Positions 51,212 to 60,638 are shown, counted from the stretch's first letter. The stretch: DNA of 64,000 bases from Candidatus Saccharimonadota bacterium (GCA_024635495.1 JAGXIT010000004.1:186001-250000); one strand, 5' to 3'. A program made the numbers and translations. The notes: a model not told the origin generated them from the letters alone.

Positions 51212-52459
51212 CTATAGTAAAACATATGCACTATGCGAGCAATTGTCACTTAAATTACTATTTCCTGAGGAGGTAATGAGAATATCATCTTCTATCCTGA
51301 CACCAATGCCCTCTTCTGGAATATATATACCCGGTTCGCAAGTCAACACCATGTTTTCTGCTAGGGGCGCATCGTAGTTACCAACGTCGTGAACGTCTAG
51401 GCCTAAGAAATGAGACGTGGCATGAGGATAATAGTGTCTAATCTGATAAATATCTTTGGTATTATCGATAAGTTTTAGGCGAACAAGAGCTTCACCCATA
51501 TACGCCACGACCGTTTCTTCATAGTCGCGCAACATGGCTCCCGGCTTCAATAGAGCAAGCGCACGTGTTTGCACGCCTGTTACTTCATCTATGACAGCCT
51601 GTTGGCGAGCGGATGGTTTGCTCATCGAGACTGTGCGAGTTATATCGGCAGCATAGTGCTCTACTTCGGCGCCAATATCAATAACCGTCAGATCATGAGG
51701 GTCAATTACTTGGCTGTTTTCGATATAGTGCAACGTGGTGGCCCTCGAACCGCTTGCTACTATCGGTTGATAAGCATGATTCGCTATACCAGTTGAGCGA
51801 AAATGATTCGTGAAGGCCGCTTCAACCCCAAATTCAGTACCGATGTGTTTGAGTGTTTTACTATCACGAAGTGCGTCAAAGGTAGTGGTAGTAATATCTA
51901 TCGCGTGTCGCATAGCGTCAAGCTCTTGGGGCTGTTTGATTACACGAAGGTCCGAGAGCGCCGTCGTAATATCTTCGATAACGATCGAAGGGTGACCACG
52001 CCTCAGAGAGGATACTATTCGTTGTGCTGCAGGATTTGTGTACATACCCTCATCGCTGAGATATTTCTTCTCAGGCGGTATGGTGTACACATGCGCGTGT
52101 AAAGCTGCTTGTTCTCCGGCGAGCTTTATACCTTCGGATAGTGAAATAATAGTGTCTATACCAGATATTTCTTGCAGCATTCTTGTGTCTAATGCCCCAT
52201 CAAATACAGCCTTTGTTTCACTAATATTTGGAACGAGTAGGTATTCAGTACCATTTGCTTCGATGAGTAGCCCAAGATCAGGGATTGAAAGCCCTGTGAG
52301 GTACCAGAAATTACTCTCTTGCTGGAACGGATAGCTAGCGTCAGCAGTTCTTTGCAAAAGCCCGTTTCCTACGCAAAGTATTGGGTAAGGGCGTGTGAGT
52401 GAGTCTCGTAACTTTTTTCTGTTCAGGGAGAAGAAGTCGCTTGTAAAATGTGATTTCAT
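51212..52459 (-). CDS. pepP: Xaa-Pro aminopeptidase (M24B)
   Basis: 415 residues: an N-terminal AMP_N domain (about 1-140, with FQQESNFWYLTGL) and a C-terminal creatinase/aminopeptidase P domain. Metal ligands are seen in VIDIGAEVEHYAADITRTV (two Asp), HYYPHATSHFLGLDVHDVG (His), VLTCEPGIYIP (Glu) and VRIEDDILIT (Glu). Cleaves the first residue before proline in peptides, in the cytoplasm, fitting peptide scavenging. TATACT lies 12 bases before the ATG, no Shine-Dalgarno. Confidence 0.94.
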   Translation of the reverse strand: MKSHFTSDFFSLNRKKLRDSLTRPYPILCVGNGLLQRTADASYPFQQESNFWYLTGLSIPDLGLLIEANGTEYLLVPNISETKAVFDGALDTRMLQEISGIDTIISLSEGIKLAGEQAALHAHVYTIPPEKKYLSDEGMYTNPAAQRIVSSLRRGHPSIVIEDITTALSDLRVIKQPQELDAMRHAIDITTTTFDALRDSKTLKHIGTEFGVEAAFTNHFRSTGIANHAYQPIVASGSRATTLHYIENSQVIDPHDLTVIDIGAEVEHYAADITRTVSMSKPSARQQAVIDEVTGVQTRALALLKPGAMLRDYEETVVAYMGEALVRLKLIDNTKDIYQIRHYYPHATSHFLGLDVHDVGNYDAPLAENMVLTCEPGIYIPEEGIGVRIEDDILITSSGNSNLSDNCSHSAYVLL

Positions 52460-52477
52460 AGTCGCGCTTAGAGTATA

Positions 52478-53734
52478 TCAGAGATGTGGAATTCGCGAAG
52501 CACGCCACCACAAGCTTGGGCCTAAGGCAGCTCTGTCAATAAGAAGCGTTGTACTTGTCCTAATTGCTCCGGCATCTATCTCGAGTGCTCCTAAGGTCAC
52601 TATATCTGTTCCTATAGTCTCATGGACGGTGTATCTTGTGGAAACTTGGCTCCCTCTCCATCTCAAAATATTGACTGCATATTTCGAGACGATTTGGGTG
52701 GTGCTGCCCCATTCAGTCACAACCTTACCAAGCACGTCTCCCTTTTCGATCAATTGAATTGACTCAAAGTTCTGAGCAATACTTTTTACTAATGCCTCGC
52801 TACTGGTAATGGCATCAAGCAAGCTAGCTTGCCTCATGACCGCGCCGCTAATCTCAATCGTCTTACCGGCGACACGTATATCTGCCGTAAATGCCAAGGC
52901 ACCTTGATTGCCATCATTGTTCCCTGTTTTTAAGCCGTTTATGCCACCTACGCCCAGGGCACGATTATAATTGTAAACAAGTCCAACATTCGGCAATTCT
53001 ACGCTTTTTTTGGCAGCAATCTCCATAATGACCGGTTCTTGTCGGGCTATTTCTGCAAGCTCAGAGATGTCTTCAGCCGTACTGGTCGTAGAAACATCGA
53101 GCCCGGATGCGTCGCTACCGACATGAGTCTTAACCAGCTCGTTCCTCAATACAAAGTCATTGGCGTACGAAGCATAGGCATCAAGACTACCAAACGACCA
53201 AATTGCGAGGGAGTCTGCAATGTTATTCGCAGATGGGATTAACATAGCTTCGAGCGCTTCATATTCAGTCATCTGGCTACCTTCGTACACTGGAATATTT
53301 GAGCCGTTTTGCTCTAGCTGATATTTATATAGTGCGGCATCTCCTCTGCTAAATGTGATGGTTGGGCCCTGTTCGCCAAGCTCGAGCGGATGTTTTTCGA
53401 GCACACAAAGTGCAGTGATGACTTTAGCTATGCTTGCTGTTGCCACTGGTGTATTCGGACCGTTTGTACCGAGCAGCCCGTATCCTGTGGCTCGAATAGC
53501 AGCTTGACCCGTTGTCGGCCAGGCTAGATTAACTCTCTCGGCTTGTCTTGCGAGCTTGGCTGTGTCTAGCGTCAAGGCTGCCGAAGGTAAGGGTCTCAGG
53601 GCATTTATGAACAATAACGAGATAAACAAGCCCGCCACTAGTGCCGTAGAGATACGTAAAGTTCGATTACGTTTACGGACTCGAAGCTGCCGCTTTCTTT
53701 TTTCATATACTTTATCTGTGCGTATGAGTCTCAT
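52478..53734 (-). CDS. D-alanyl-D-alanine carboxypeptidase, serine type (S11)
   Basis: 418 residues: N-terminal anchor helix (about 28-48), then the penicillin-binding transpeptidase-type domain with SIAK (SxxK, near 101), SANN (SxN) and NGLKTGNNDGNQG (KTG). Catalytic residues are complete. It removes terminal D-Ala from peptidoglycan and is sensitive to beta-lactams by family. It is separated from pepP by 18 bases and complements the zinc VanY enzyme at 18786. Confidence 0.9.
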   Translation of the reverse strand: MRLIRTDKVYEKRKRQLRVRKRNRTLRISTALVAGLFISLLFINALRPLPSAALTLDTAKLARQAERVNLAWPTTGQAAIRATGYGLLGTNGPNTPVATASIAKVITALCVLEKHPLELGEQGPTITFSRGDAALYKYQLEQNGSNIPVYEGSQMTEYEALEAMLIPSANNIADSLAIWSFGSLDAYASYANDFVLRNELVKTHVGSDASGLDVSTTSTAEDISELAEIARQEPVIMEIAAKKSVELPNVGLVYNYNRALGVGGINGLKTGNNDGNQGALAFTADIRVAGKTIEISGAVMRQASLLDAITSSEALVKSIAQNFESIQLIEKGDVLGKVVTEWGSTTQIVSKYAVNILRWRGSQVSTRYTVHETIGTDIVTLGALEIDAGAIRTSTTLLIDRAALGPSLWWRASRIPHL

Positions 53735-53819
53735 GTATAAATAATAATAGCATTACCTATACTTTGTTTTAGGTGCTTACGGTATACTAGTAGGGTAGAC
53801 ATATAAGCAAGGAGGAATC

Positions 53820-54386
53820 ATGATATTCGCAATAATTATTGTTGTATTCATACTAATCGCCGTATTGGTCGGTATATACAACGGACTCGTACGTACAAAC
53901 ATTCGCACCGAAGAAGCATGGAGTGATATAACAGTACAACTTAAGCGCCGTGCAGATTTGATTCCAAACCTTGTCAGCGCCGTCAAGGGGTACGCAAAGC
54001 ATGAGAGTAGCGTATTTGATGCTGTTACCAAAGCTCGTTCAGAGACAATCAACGCTACAAATAATGGCCCAGAAGCGACTGCTAAGGCTGAGGGCGGCTT
54101 CCAGCAAGCCCTAAAGAGCTTGTTCGCAGTAGCAGAAGCTTACCCAGATCTTAAAGCTTCTACAAACTTTCAGCAGCTACAAACAGAGCTCACCGACACC
54201 GAGGATAAAATCCAAGCTTCTCGCCGTTTCTACAACACGTCTGTCCGTGACTTCAATACAAAGCGCAAAGTCTTCCCGTCAAATATTTTTGCAAACATGC
54301 TTGGGTTTAAAGTAGACAAAGAGTTCTTCGATGTCGACGAAGCCGAAGCATCCAAGATACAAAACCCAACAGAAGTATCGTTCTAG
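53820..54386 (+). CDS. lemA: LemA-family protein
   Basis: 188 residues: one N-terminal membrane helix (about 1-20) and the LemA helical bundle with NLVSAVKGYAKHESSVFDAV and RRFYNTSVRDFNTKRKVFPS. AAGGAGG sits ideally before the ATG and TATACT lies about 40 bases upstream. LemA proteins are often co-encoded with HtpX, as here (37 bases downstream), and may help membrane-protein quality control. Confidence 0.95.
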   Translation: MIFAIIIVVFILIAVLVGIYNGLVRTNIRTEEAWSDITVQLKRRADLIPNLVSAVKGYAKHESSVFDAVTKARSETINATNNGPEATAKAEGGFQQALKSLFAVAEAYPDLKASTNFQQLQTELTDTEDKIQASRRFYNTSVRDFNTKRKVFPSNIFANMLGFKVDKEFFDVDEAEASKIQNPTEVSF

Positions 54387-54423
54387 TTTAAAACTACTAT
54401 TAAACGAGTAATTTGTCTTTGAT

Positions 54424-55296
54424 ATGTATAGTGAAATAGCAAGCAATAAGCGTAAAACCATCTTTATTTTGATTGGTTTTGTCATATTTGTCGGTTTATT
54501 GGGTTATCTAATCGGCCTCATGTACGACAGCCCTTCACTGGCAATCGCTGGATTAGTATTTGGGGTGTCATATGCGCTCATTACGTATTTTAGCGGTATG
54601 AAGATGAGCCTGTCGGTCAACGGCGCAAAAGAGATACAAAAATCTGACAATCCTAGGTTGTGGCGTGTGGTCGAGAATCTCTCGATAACAGAAGGCATGC
54701 CTATGCCACGCGTATTCATCATGGATGACCCTGCCCCGAATGCCTTCGCAACTGGTAGAGACCCCTATCACGCAGCAGTTTGTACTACTACTGGATTGCT
54801 CTCTATCATGAACGATGCAGAGCTTGAGGGCGTAATGGCTCACGAGCTCGGACATGTCAAAAATTACGATGTACGTGTCAGTATGATTGCGTTCGCTTTG
54901 AGTGCTGCGATAGCTATATTGGCTGACTTCATATTGCGTATGACCTTATTCCGCGACAGAGACAGCAATACTAGCCCAGTCGTATTGCTCATAGGTGTTG
55001 CTGCAGCGATAGTTACTCCTCTGATAGCAGTGATGATTCGTATGTCTATTTCACGCAAACGAGAATATCTCGCCGATGCCACCGGCGCAATGACCACAAG
55101 ATACCCCGAAGGACTTGCAAATGCTCTCGAGAAGATTTCAAGTCATGGCAGTGCGACACGCAAGCAGAATACTTCAACCGCGCATTTATTCTTCGCCAAC
55201 CCTCTCAAGAAATCAGCTATCAGTAGTATGTTCGCCTCTCATCCGCCTATCGATGACCGGATAGCTAGATTACGAGAGATGAACACTCATGTCTAA
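54424..55296 (+). CDS. htpX: Membrane zinc metalloprotease HtpX
   Basis: 290 residues of the M48B family: two N-terminal helices (about 15-55), the zinc motif MAHELGHVKNYD near 140, two more helices, and SRKREYLADATGAMTT carrying the third ligand Glu. It degrades misfolded membrane proteins. Its stop overlaps the next gene start by 8 bases. Confidence 0.95.
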   Translation: MYSEIASNKRKTIFILIGFVIFVGLLGYLIGLMYDSPSLAIAGLVFGVSYALITYFSGMKMSLSVNGAKEIQKSDNPRLWRVVENLSITEGMPMPRVFIMDDPAPNAFATGRDPYHAAVCTTTGLLSIMNDAELEGVMAHELGHVKNYDVRVSMIAFALSAAIAILADFILRMTLFRDRDSNTSPVVLLIGVAAAIVTPLIAVMIRMSISRKREYLADATGAMTTRYPEGLANALEKISSHGSATRKQNTSTAHLFFANPLKKSAISSMFASHPPIDDRIARLREMNTHV

Positions 55297-56242
55297 AAAA
55301 CATTCAGGACCCAAAACAAAAACCTCAAAAAGCCCTAGACGACTCGCTGCACCTAAACGTGTACTGTGGCGCCCGAAGACTTGGCGCCGCAAACCTGTAA
55401 TACAATATCCCAAGCTACCCAAAGCCAGGCTGATACTCGTTGAGGCGTACCGAAATCTTATGCCCATGCGGTATGTCATGCTCGGTATAACTAGCATCTA
55501 TGGAATCGGTGTATTGCTATTTGTACGAGCGCTGTCGGCAGTGGTAGATATTCAATCATTAAGAAGCGCAGTAAATGACATCACAACCAATGCTTTTGAG
55601 TCAAAGATAGTAGAGCTTGGCGTCCTCTTCAACTCAAGCAGCTCATCTGCCAGCAGTAGTGGCACTCTATTTCAGATCATACTATTCATCATCTGTAGCC
55701 TTGCTCTTATCTGGGCGCTCCGAACTTCTATAGCGAAACACAAAGTCACAACCAAAGCCTCATTCTATGACGGCATGCAGCAGCTGATACCTTTTAGCCT
55801 TGTCTTGCTTATCGTGAGCCTGCAGATGCTGCCACTTATTATTAGTTCGTACCTATACTCGACACTTATTTATAATGGTATTGCCGTGACTGGTTCTGAG
55901 CAATTTATCGCGTTCTTGCTGATATCCATGATTGCTCTCTGGTCTCTTCGTATGCTAACTGGCGGTGTATTTGCGCTCTATATCTCAACCTTACCAGCAA
56001 TGACACCTATTATGGCACTTAGGAGCGCACGCGAGCTTGTACACGGACGAAGACTACTCATCTGGCGTAAGTTTATCTATATTATCTTCGTCATACTATT
56101 TGGTACAACCTTGCTTGTATTGCCGTTCTTATTTGCCTGGCCTTCGGCGTCCGTATGGGTATTCTACGTGGCATCAATTTTCTGGCTACCACTCGCCCAT
56201 GCATATTTGTATAGTCTTTATCGGGACATGCTCAAAAAATGA
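55289..56242 (+). CDS. Polytopic membrane protein of unknown function
   Basis: 317 residues: a very basic N-terminus (PKTKTSKSPRRLAAPKRVLW) and about six helices (near 65-90, 125-145, 165-190, 205-235, 260-285, 288-305). No family is recognised. It overlaps htpX by 8 bases and ligA by 4, so it is in one transcript with both. An Ala-rich motif LRSARELVHGRRLLIWRKF between helices recalls DUF975-like membrane proteins but this is weak. Confidence 0.65.
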   Translation: MSKKHSGPKTKTSKSPRRLAAPKRVLWRPKTWRRKPVIQYPKLPKARLILVEAYRNLMPMRYVMLGITSIYGIGVLLFVRALSAVVDIQSLRSAVNDITTNAFESKIVELGVLFNSSSSSASSSGTLFQIILFIICSLALIWALRTSIAKHKVTTKASFYDGMQQLIPFSLVLLIVSLQMLPLIISSYLYSTLIYNGIAVTGSEQFIAFLLISMIALWSLRMLTGGVFALYISTLPAMTPIMALRSARELVHGRRLLIWRKFIYIIFVILFGTTLLVLPFLFAWPSASVWVFYVASIFWLPLAHAYLYSLYRDMLKK

Positions 56243-58266
56243 GTGGTTCTATACCGACGGAGATTCGCGACCGTGTAACGCAGCTACGTGCACTCATAAA
56301 TGACTATCGATATCACTATCACGTGCTTGATGAGTCTACTATGAGCGAAGCAGCAGCAGATAGCCTCAAACACGAGCTCACACAGCTCGAAACACAGTAC
56401 CCCGCTCTCGTGACTCCAGATAGCCCGACGCAGCGGGTAGCTGGTGTGGCTCTCGACAAGTTCACCAAGGTTGAGCACCAGATCCCTATGATTAGCCTAA
56501 ATGATGTTTTTGACCAGAAAGAGGTCGAAGCTTGGTTGGCTCGTATACATAAGCTTCTCCCGCAAGATAAACATGAATTCTTTTGCGATATTAAGATGGA
56601 CGGCCTCGCTTGTGCGCTCGTCTATGAAGACGGCATGCTCACTCAGGCGATTACGAGGGGTGACAGTCGTGTCGGTGAAGATGTGACGGCAAACATACGA
56701 ACTATTCAGAATATCCCCCTTAAACTACGTGTGGATGCTGCATATGCGCGTTTGCTCAAGGGACGAACAGAAATTCGCGGTGAGATTATCATGACTAAGT
56801 CAGACTTCGCTGCACTAAACGAGCGCCAGCGCGCCGAGGACAAAGCAGAGTTCGCAAACCCTCGCAACTTAGCTGCCGGCACTATCAGGCAGCTTGACCC
56901 AAAACTGGTTGCAGCTCGGCCGCTACAGTTCCGTGGCTACGATATGATTCGTGGCGATCAAGCCGATATTCCGAGCTACGATTATGCCTACGCAGCAATG
57001 CGAGCACTGGGTATTACTAATAATTCAAACGCAACCACGCTCAATTCACTCGAAGAAGTCATGAGCTATGTACATACCTGGGAAGAAAAACGTCAAAGTC
57101 TTGATTTCAATACCGACGGACTTGTCATAAAGATTAATGACAAGAAAATTTACAAAGACTTAGGTGTCGTGGGCAAGACCCCACGTGGTGCCGTCGCTTA
57201 CAAATATGCCGCCGAAGAAGCTACGACGACCATCACAGACATCGTAATATCTATAGGTCGCACTGGCGCAGCGACTCCTGTCGCAGTATTTAACCCCGTA
57301 CAGATTGCGGGTACGACCGTGCAGCATGCCAGTCTTCATAACGCCGATGAAATCGAAAGGCTTGATGCCCGGCGCGGGGACACCGTCATCATATATAAAG
57401 CTGGCGATATCATCCCGAAAGTTCAAGCGGTGTTGAAAGAACTACGACCGAAGGATACAAAACCTTTTGATTTCAAAGCAGAGCTGAATCGGCAATACCC
57501 AGAACTTGAGTTTGAGCGACTCGAGGGTGAAGTGGTCTACAGGGTAAAAGGAACCAATTCTGAGCTTATCTTGATGCGCTCTCTTGAGCACTTTGCATCA
57601 AAAGGTGCATTAGATATAGACACGTTAGGAGAAAAGAACGTCGAAGCGCTCGTAAATGCCGGCCTCGTAGAAGACCTAGCGGACATCTACACCCTCACAC
57701 GAGAGCGACTGCTTGGCATCGACCGTTTTGCGGCTATATCTACTGATAAGCTCATTGCTGCAATTGCCGCCAAGAAAACCCCACCACTCGAACGCTTTCT
57801 TTATGGTCTAGGTATCCGCCACGTCGGTGCGCAAACTGCAATCGACCTTGTAAATGCCTTTGGCTCAATCGAAACTCTCGAACATGCTACCCAGGATGAG
57901 CTTCTTGCAGTTGATGGCATAGGCGTCGTCGTCGCAGAGTCAATAGAAGCGTGGTTCGCGGACGAAGATAACGTCGCCTTGCTTACAAAGTTCACCGAAC
58001 TTGGCGTTCGGCCCTATTTCGAGAAAAAGTCCGGGAGCCTAAATGGCAAAAGCTTCGTTGTAACCGGTACACTCGAAAGTATGGGGCGAGATATTGCTGC
58101 TGACCGTATACGAGCTCTTGGAGGCACTTTTCAATCTTCAGTGGCGAAAGACACAACCTATCTAGTGGCCGGGGCAAATACTGGCGCTAGCAAACGCAAA
58201 AAGGCCGAAGCCTATGGCACTATTATTATCGATGAAGCCTCGTTTCTCGCCCTGCTACAGGCTTAG
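56239..58266 (+). CDS. ligA: NAD-dependent DNA ligase LigA lacking the zinc finger cysteines
   Basis: 675 residues in the normal LigA order: Ia domain (about 1-70), adenylation core with catalytic Lys119 in CDIKMDGLA, OB domain, a zinc-finger position (about 408-445), HhH repeats (about 515-585) and a C-terminal BRCT domain from GKSFVVTGTLES (near 603). At the zinc position the four cysteines (CPxCG ... RCxNxxCPAQ) are gone: PFDFKAELNRQYPELEFERL leads straight into FASKGALDIDTLGEKN with no Cys. All other catalytic elements look intact, so the enzyme is probably active without zinc. Confidence 0.95.
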   Translation: MSGSIPTEIRDRVTQLRALINDYRYHYHVLDESTMSEAAADSLKHELTQLETQYPALVTPDSPTQRVAGVALDKFTKVEHQIPMISLNDVFDQKEVEAWLARIHKLLPQDKHEFFCDIKMDGLACALVYEDGMLTQAITRGDSRVGEDVTANIRTIQNIPLKLRVDAAYARLLKGRTEIRGEIIMTKSDFAALNERQRAEDKAEFANPRNLAAGTIRQLDPKLVAARPLQFRGYDMIRGDQADIPSYDYAYAAMRALGITNNSNATTLNSLEEVMSYVHTWEEKRQSLDFNTDGLVIKINDKKIYKDLGVVGKTPRGAVAYKYAAEEATTTITDIVISIGRTGAATPVAVFNPVQIAGTTVQHASLHNADEIERLDARRGDTVIIYKAGDIIPKVQAVLKELRPKDTKPFDFKAELNRQYPELEFERLEGEVVYRVKGTNSELILMRSLEHFASKGALDIDTLGEKNVEALVNAGLVEDLADIYTLTRERLLGIDRFAAISTDKLIAAIAAKKTPPLERFLYGLGIRHVGAQTAIDLVNAFGSIETLEHATQDELLAVDGIGVVVAESIEAWFADEDNVALLTKFTELGVRPYFEKKSGSLNGKSFVVTGTLESMGRDIAADRIRALGGTFQSSVAKDTTYLVAGANTGASKRKKAEAYGTIIIDEASFLALLQA

Positions 58267-58272
58267 TAATAC

Positions 58273-58302
58273 TTGACAGTAACACCCTAAAAGGGTTATG
58301 TT
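58273..58302 (+). promoter_or_regulatory. Promoter of the candidate small RNA
   Basis: TTGACA (58273-58278, consensus -35) and TATGTT (58297-58302) are 18 bases apart. There is no open reading frame downstream on this strand before the terminator. Confidence 0.7.
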
Positions 58303-58308
58303 TATAGT

Positions 58309-58420
58309 AATTCGTGCGCTCATGCGGCGCTTGAAATAAAAACATTTAAAACAAAATGAGCTTCACCCGCCGCGGGTGGGCGCGCACGAAAAAAGGCCGG
58401 ATATACGTATTCGGCCTTTT
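58309..58420 (+). ncRNA. Candidate structured small RNA, about 110 bases
   Basis: Starts about 7 bases after a consensus-like promoter. TTCGTGCGC (58311-58319) pairs perfectly with GCGCACGAA (58382-58390) to close the RNA with 9 bp. Inside are an A-rich unpaired region (58331-58358) and a hairpin CACCC-GCCGC-GGGTG (58364-58378). The terminator follows directly. It does not match 6S, SRP RNA, tmRNA or RNase P by motif that I can see. The start base is inferred. Confidence 0.6.
58391..58420 (+). terminator. Bidirectional intrinsic terminator
   Basis: AAAAGGCCG (58391-58399) pairs with CGGCCTTTT (58412-58420). A-run before and T-run after let it serve the small RNA on the plus strand and the 63-residue gene on the minus strand. 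Confidence 0.8.
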
Positions 58421-58440
58421 AAATTGAAAATAACTATTTA

Positions 58441-58632
58441 CTATTCTTCGTCACGAACAATTGCTTCAAAGCTGTATCGATTCAAAATGTCTGTATCCGT
58501 TGGTGAGCGTTGGGCATTTGAGAGACTATCCCAAATGGCTTGCTGGCTAAACTGAGAAAAATCAGTAATAACTTCATTCACTTCTGCTGCCTCTATTGGA
58601 GGTGAAGGATATTGACTTTCAGGGTTGTTCAT
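58441..58632 (-). CDS. Small acidic protein of unknown function, 63 residues
   Basis: Acidic, soluble, Ser/Asn/Glu-rich: starts MNNPESQYPSPPIEAAEVNE and contains FSQQAIWDSLSNAQRSPTDT. No family recognised. It is followed by a terminator shared with the small RNA. Shine-Dalgarno is weak; existence is supported mainly by position and composition. Confidence 0.45.
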   Translation of the reverse strand: MNNPESQYPSPPIEAAEVNEVITDFSQFSQQAIWDSLSNAQRSPTDTDILNRYSFEAIVRDEE

Positions 58633-58713
58633 AGTTTGATACTACTAAATTTGTATTCCTAGCACAAGACCCTATATCTTGGTACAATAACCGTTGTTAG
58701 CTCATGTACTTAT

Positions 58714-58789
58714 AGGGGAGTAGCTCAGTTGGTAGAGCACTGGTCTCCAAAACCAGGTGTCGCAGGTTCAAGTCCTGTCTCCCCTGCCA
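58714..58789 (+). tRNA. tRNA-Trp (anticodon CCA)
   Basis: 76 bases including encoded CCA. Acceptor AGGGGAG/CTCCCCT, D-arm with AGTTGGTAGAGC, anticodon stem CTGGT/ACCAG with loop CTCCAAA (anticodon CCA), T-arm GCAGGTTCAAGTCCTGT. The standard CCA anticodon supports TGA being a stop in this organism. Confidence 0.97.
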
Positions 58790-58835
58790 TGATTAATTCT
58801 AAACCTCCTTCTTGGATGTTTGTTATGATAAGGAT

Positions 58836-59438
58836 ATGAAACAAGTAATTGTGATACATGGTGGAACGACGTTTGAAGATTACGACGACTATACGAAGTA
58901 CCTTGCCACCAAACCAATCTCGCTAGAACGCTTCGCCTACAAACCTATGTGGAAGGAACTTCTCCAAGAAAAGCTTGGGCATGATTATCAAGTCCTCTTA
59001 CCAAGTATGCCCAACAAGACGAATGCCCGCTACAGCGAGTGGGAAATATGGTTCAAGCACCTGACAGAGCTATTTACAGATGATTGTATACTCATCGGCC
59101 ACTCAATGGGTGGTATATTCCTAGCGAAGTACCTATCGAAGCACAAGTTTCCAGTCAAGATAAAGGCTACGATACTTATTGCAGCTCCGTACGAAGACGC
59201 TACGGAGGAGGACTTAACTGATTTTAAACTCGATGCCATATCTGCTTTGTTCGTTTCACAGGCGGGTGAAACAACGCTATTCTTTGGCTCTGATGATCCA
59301 GTTATAGTCATGAGTGAAGTCGAAAAATACCGACATAACCTCCCAGATGCTAGCTTCAATATCATGTCTGCCCCGGACCACTTCATGCGCGCAGAATTTC
59401 CTGAGCTTATACAGCATATTCGAAGTGTCTCAGACTGA
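58836..59438 (+). CDS. Alpha/beta hydrolase, RBBP9/YdeN type
   Basis: 200 residues. VIVIHGG (4-10), then the nucleophile motif GHSMGG (Ser90), LFFGSDDPVI carrying the Asp, and SAPDHFMRAEFPEL carrying the His: a full triad in the RBBP9/YdeN serine-hydrolase layout. Substrate unknown. The ATG at 58836 follows TATGAT by 6 bases; the longer frame from 58812 is not supported. Confidence 0.82.
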   Translation: MKQVIVIHGGTTFEDYDDYTKYLATKPISLERFAYKPMWKELLQEKLGHDYQVLLPSMPNKTNARYSEWEIWFKHLTELFTDDCILIGHSMGGIFLAKYLSKHKFPVKIKATILIAAPYEDATEEDLTDFKLDAISALFVSQAGETTLFFGSDDPVIVMSEVEKYRHNLPDASFNIMSAPDHFMRAEFPELIQHIRSVSD

Positions 59439-59514
59439 GCACATAAGCTTAGTTATATTTTGCATTGTGCTCATACTTGCATACTGATCATCTATAGATG
59501 ACAATACTATAACT

Positions 59515-60117
59515 ATGACTGCATATAGGCCATCTAGACCCGGTACCCCCGAAGGGGGCTATTCTAGCCATGCTCAGAACGTTGGTGCAGAAATGGGTAG
59601 TAGATACCCTAACCTAACGAGGAAAATTGCTGCCGCAAAGGCTGATACTGAACGCTCGAAAATTTTCGATGACAATACTCCCATTCAAACAGATATTTCT
59701 GCCTTTGCAGCATTAACGCAGGGCGAACTACGATTGTTTGATTCATTCTCACGATGGAGTGACGGCATTGAACATGATAGAGCATTAACACCTGCGAGAG
59801 TCAGCCGACGACTCAACAAAGTATCTGAGAGGATAGGTAGCATATCAGTTGAAAATAGTATTCTTATCTTGAGCCAGGCCACACTACTCGAGAAACTTCC
59901 ACATAAAGAAACGGGCAATGTAACGTTATTGACCAGAAACGCGCTTGCTGAGGCAACGCTCACGGCTAAATACGGGCGAATTGCAGCCGCAGAAATACTC
60001 GACATACCTGAGGCTACGATATCGTCACGGTTGAGGGAATCTGTACAGCAGACTGAGATGGTGAACCTGAGCACATTGACGAGAGCTATTTTCAGCAGAG
60101 GTATGCTTGAATCGTAA
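59515..60117 (+). CDS. Unknown protein with possible C-terminal helix-turn-helix
   Basis: 200 residues, soluble and mostly helical. The first 35 residues are polar and Gly/Ser/Pro-rich, probably disordered. Near 163-180 KYGRIAAAEILDIPEATISSRL reads like a helix-turn-helix (split here at the motif IPEATISSRL). No family recognised, so a DNA-binding role is only a suggestion. No Shine-Dalgarno before the ATG. Confidence 0.6.
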   Translation: MTAYRPSRPGTPEGGYSSHAQNVGAEMGSRYPNLTRKIAAAKADTERSKIFDDNTPIQTDISAFAALTQGELRLFDSFSRWSDGIEHDRALTPARVSRRLNKVSERIGSISVENSILILSQATLLEKLPHKETGNVTLLTRNALAEATLTAKYGRIAAAEILDIPEATISSRLRESVQQTEMVNLSTLTRAIFSRGMLES

Positions 60118-60197
60118 TTGTACGCAATCATTAGTTACGAATGCCAAGAATACACTAAGAACTTCTTTAGTAACTTATCAGTACAATTTTATGAAGC

Positions 60198-60638
60198 ATG
60201 ATTGCACATATGCCGTCTCGTGAGACGTATATTCATACTGTAAATACAGCTATATTGGGAAGCACTGCGTTAGTTTCGAAGCTTCACCCGGAGTCCCCCG
60301 ATATTATTCCTCAAGTGGCTTACGATAGTATGGCGCACCCTTTGCTTGGATATATTGGAGCGTATGCCGCTTCTAAACTGGTTTCTTATCGACAGACGTT
60401 TTGTACTGCTTTTTATATGGCGGGTGCGACGACGGTTAATTTTTTAACTGAAATAAGCCAGGACGCAATACTGAAGCCTGAGCATCCATTTTATAGTCCT
60501 AGCCAGATGCCAGAAACTATCAAAGATTATAGTTTTACACTTGGGGGTGCAGCTATATTCGCTGGGATAGACCGGGTTATAAGAAGACGAAAAGAGAGTC
60601 AGGAGCTAACGACCATGCAATCTGCTCTAGACAGATAA
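60198..60638 (+). CDS. Small membrane protein of unknown function
   Basis: 146 residues with two or three weak hydrophobic helices (about 14-28, 52-66, 73-92) and a late one near 118-130. Motifs such as HPLLGYIGAYAASKLVS and TVNFLTEISQDAIL recall VanZ/DUF2238-like membrane proteins but no clear match is seen. TACAAT lies about 11 bases upstream. Confidence 0.55.
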   Translation: MIAHMPSRETYIHTVNTAILGSTALVSKLHPESPDIIPQVAYDSMAHPLLGYIGAYAASKLVSYRQTFCTAFYMAGATTVNFLTEISQDAILKPEHPFYSPSQMPETIKDYSFTLGGAAIFAGIDRVIRRRKESQELTTMQSALDR

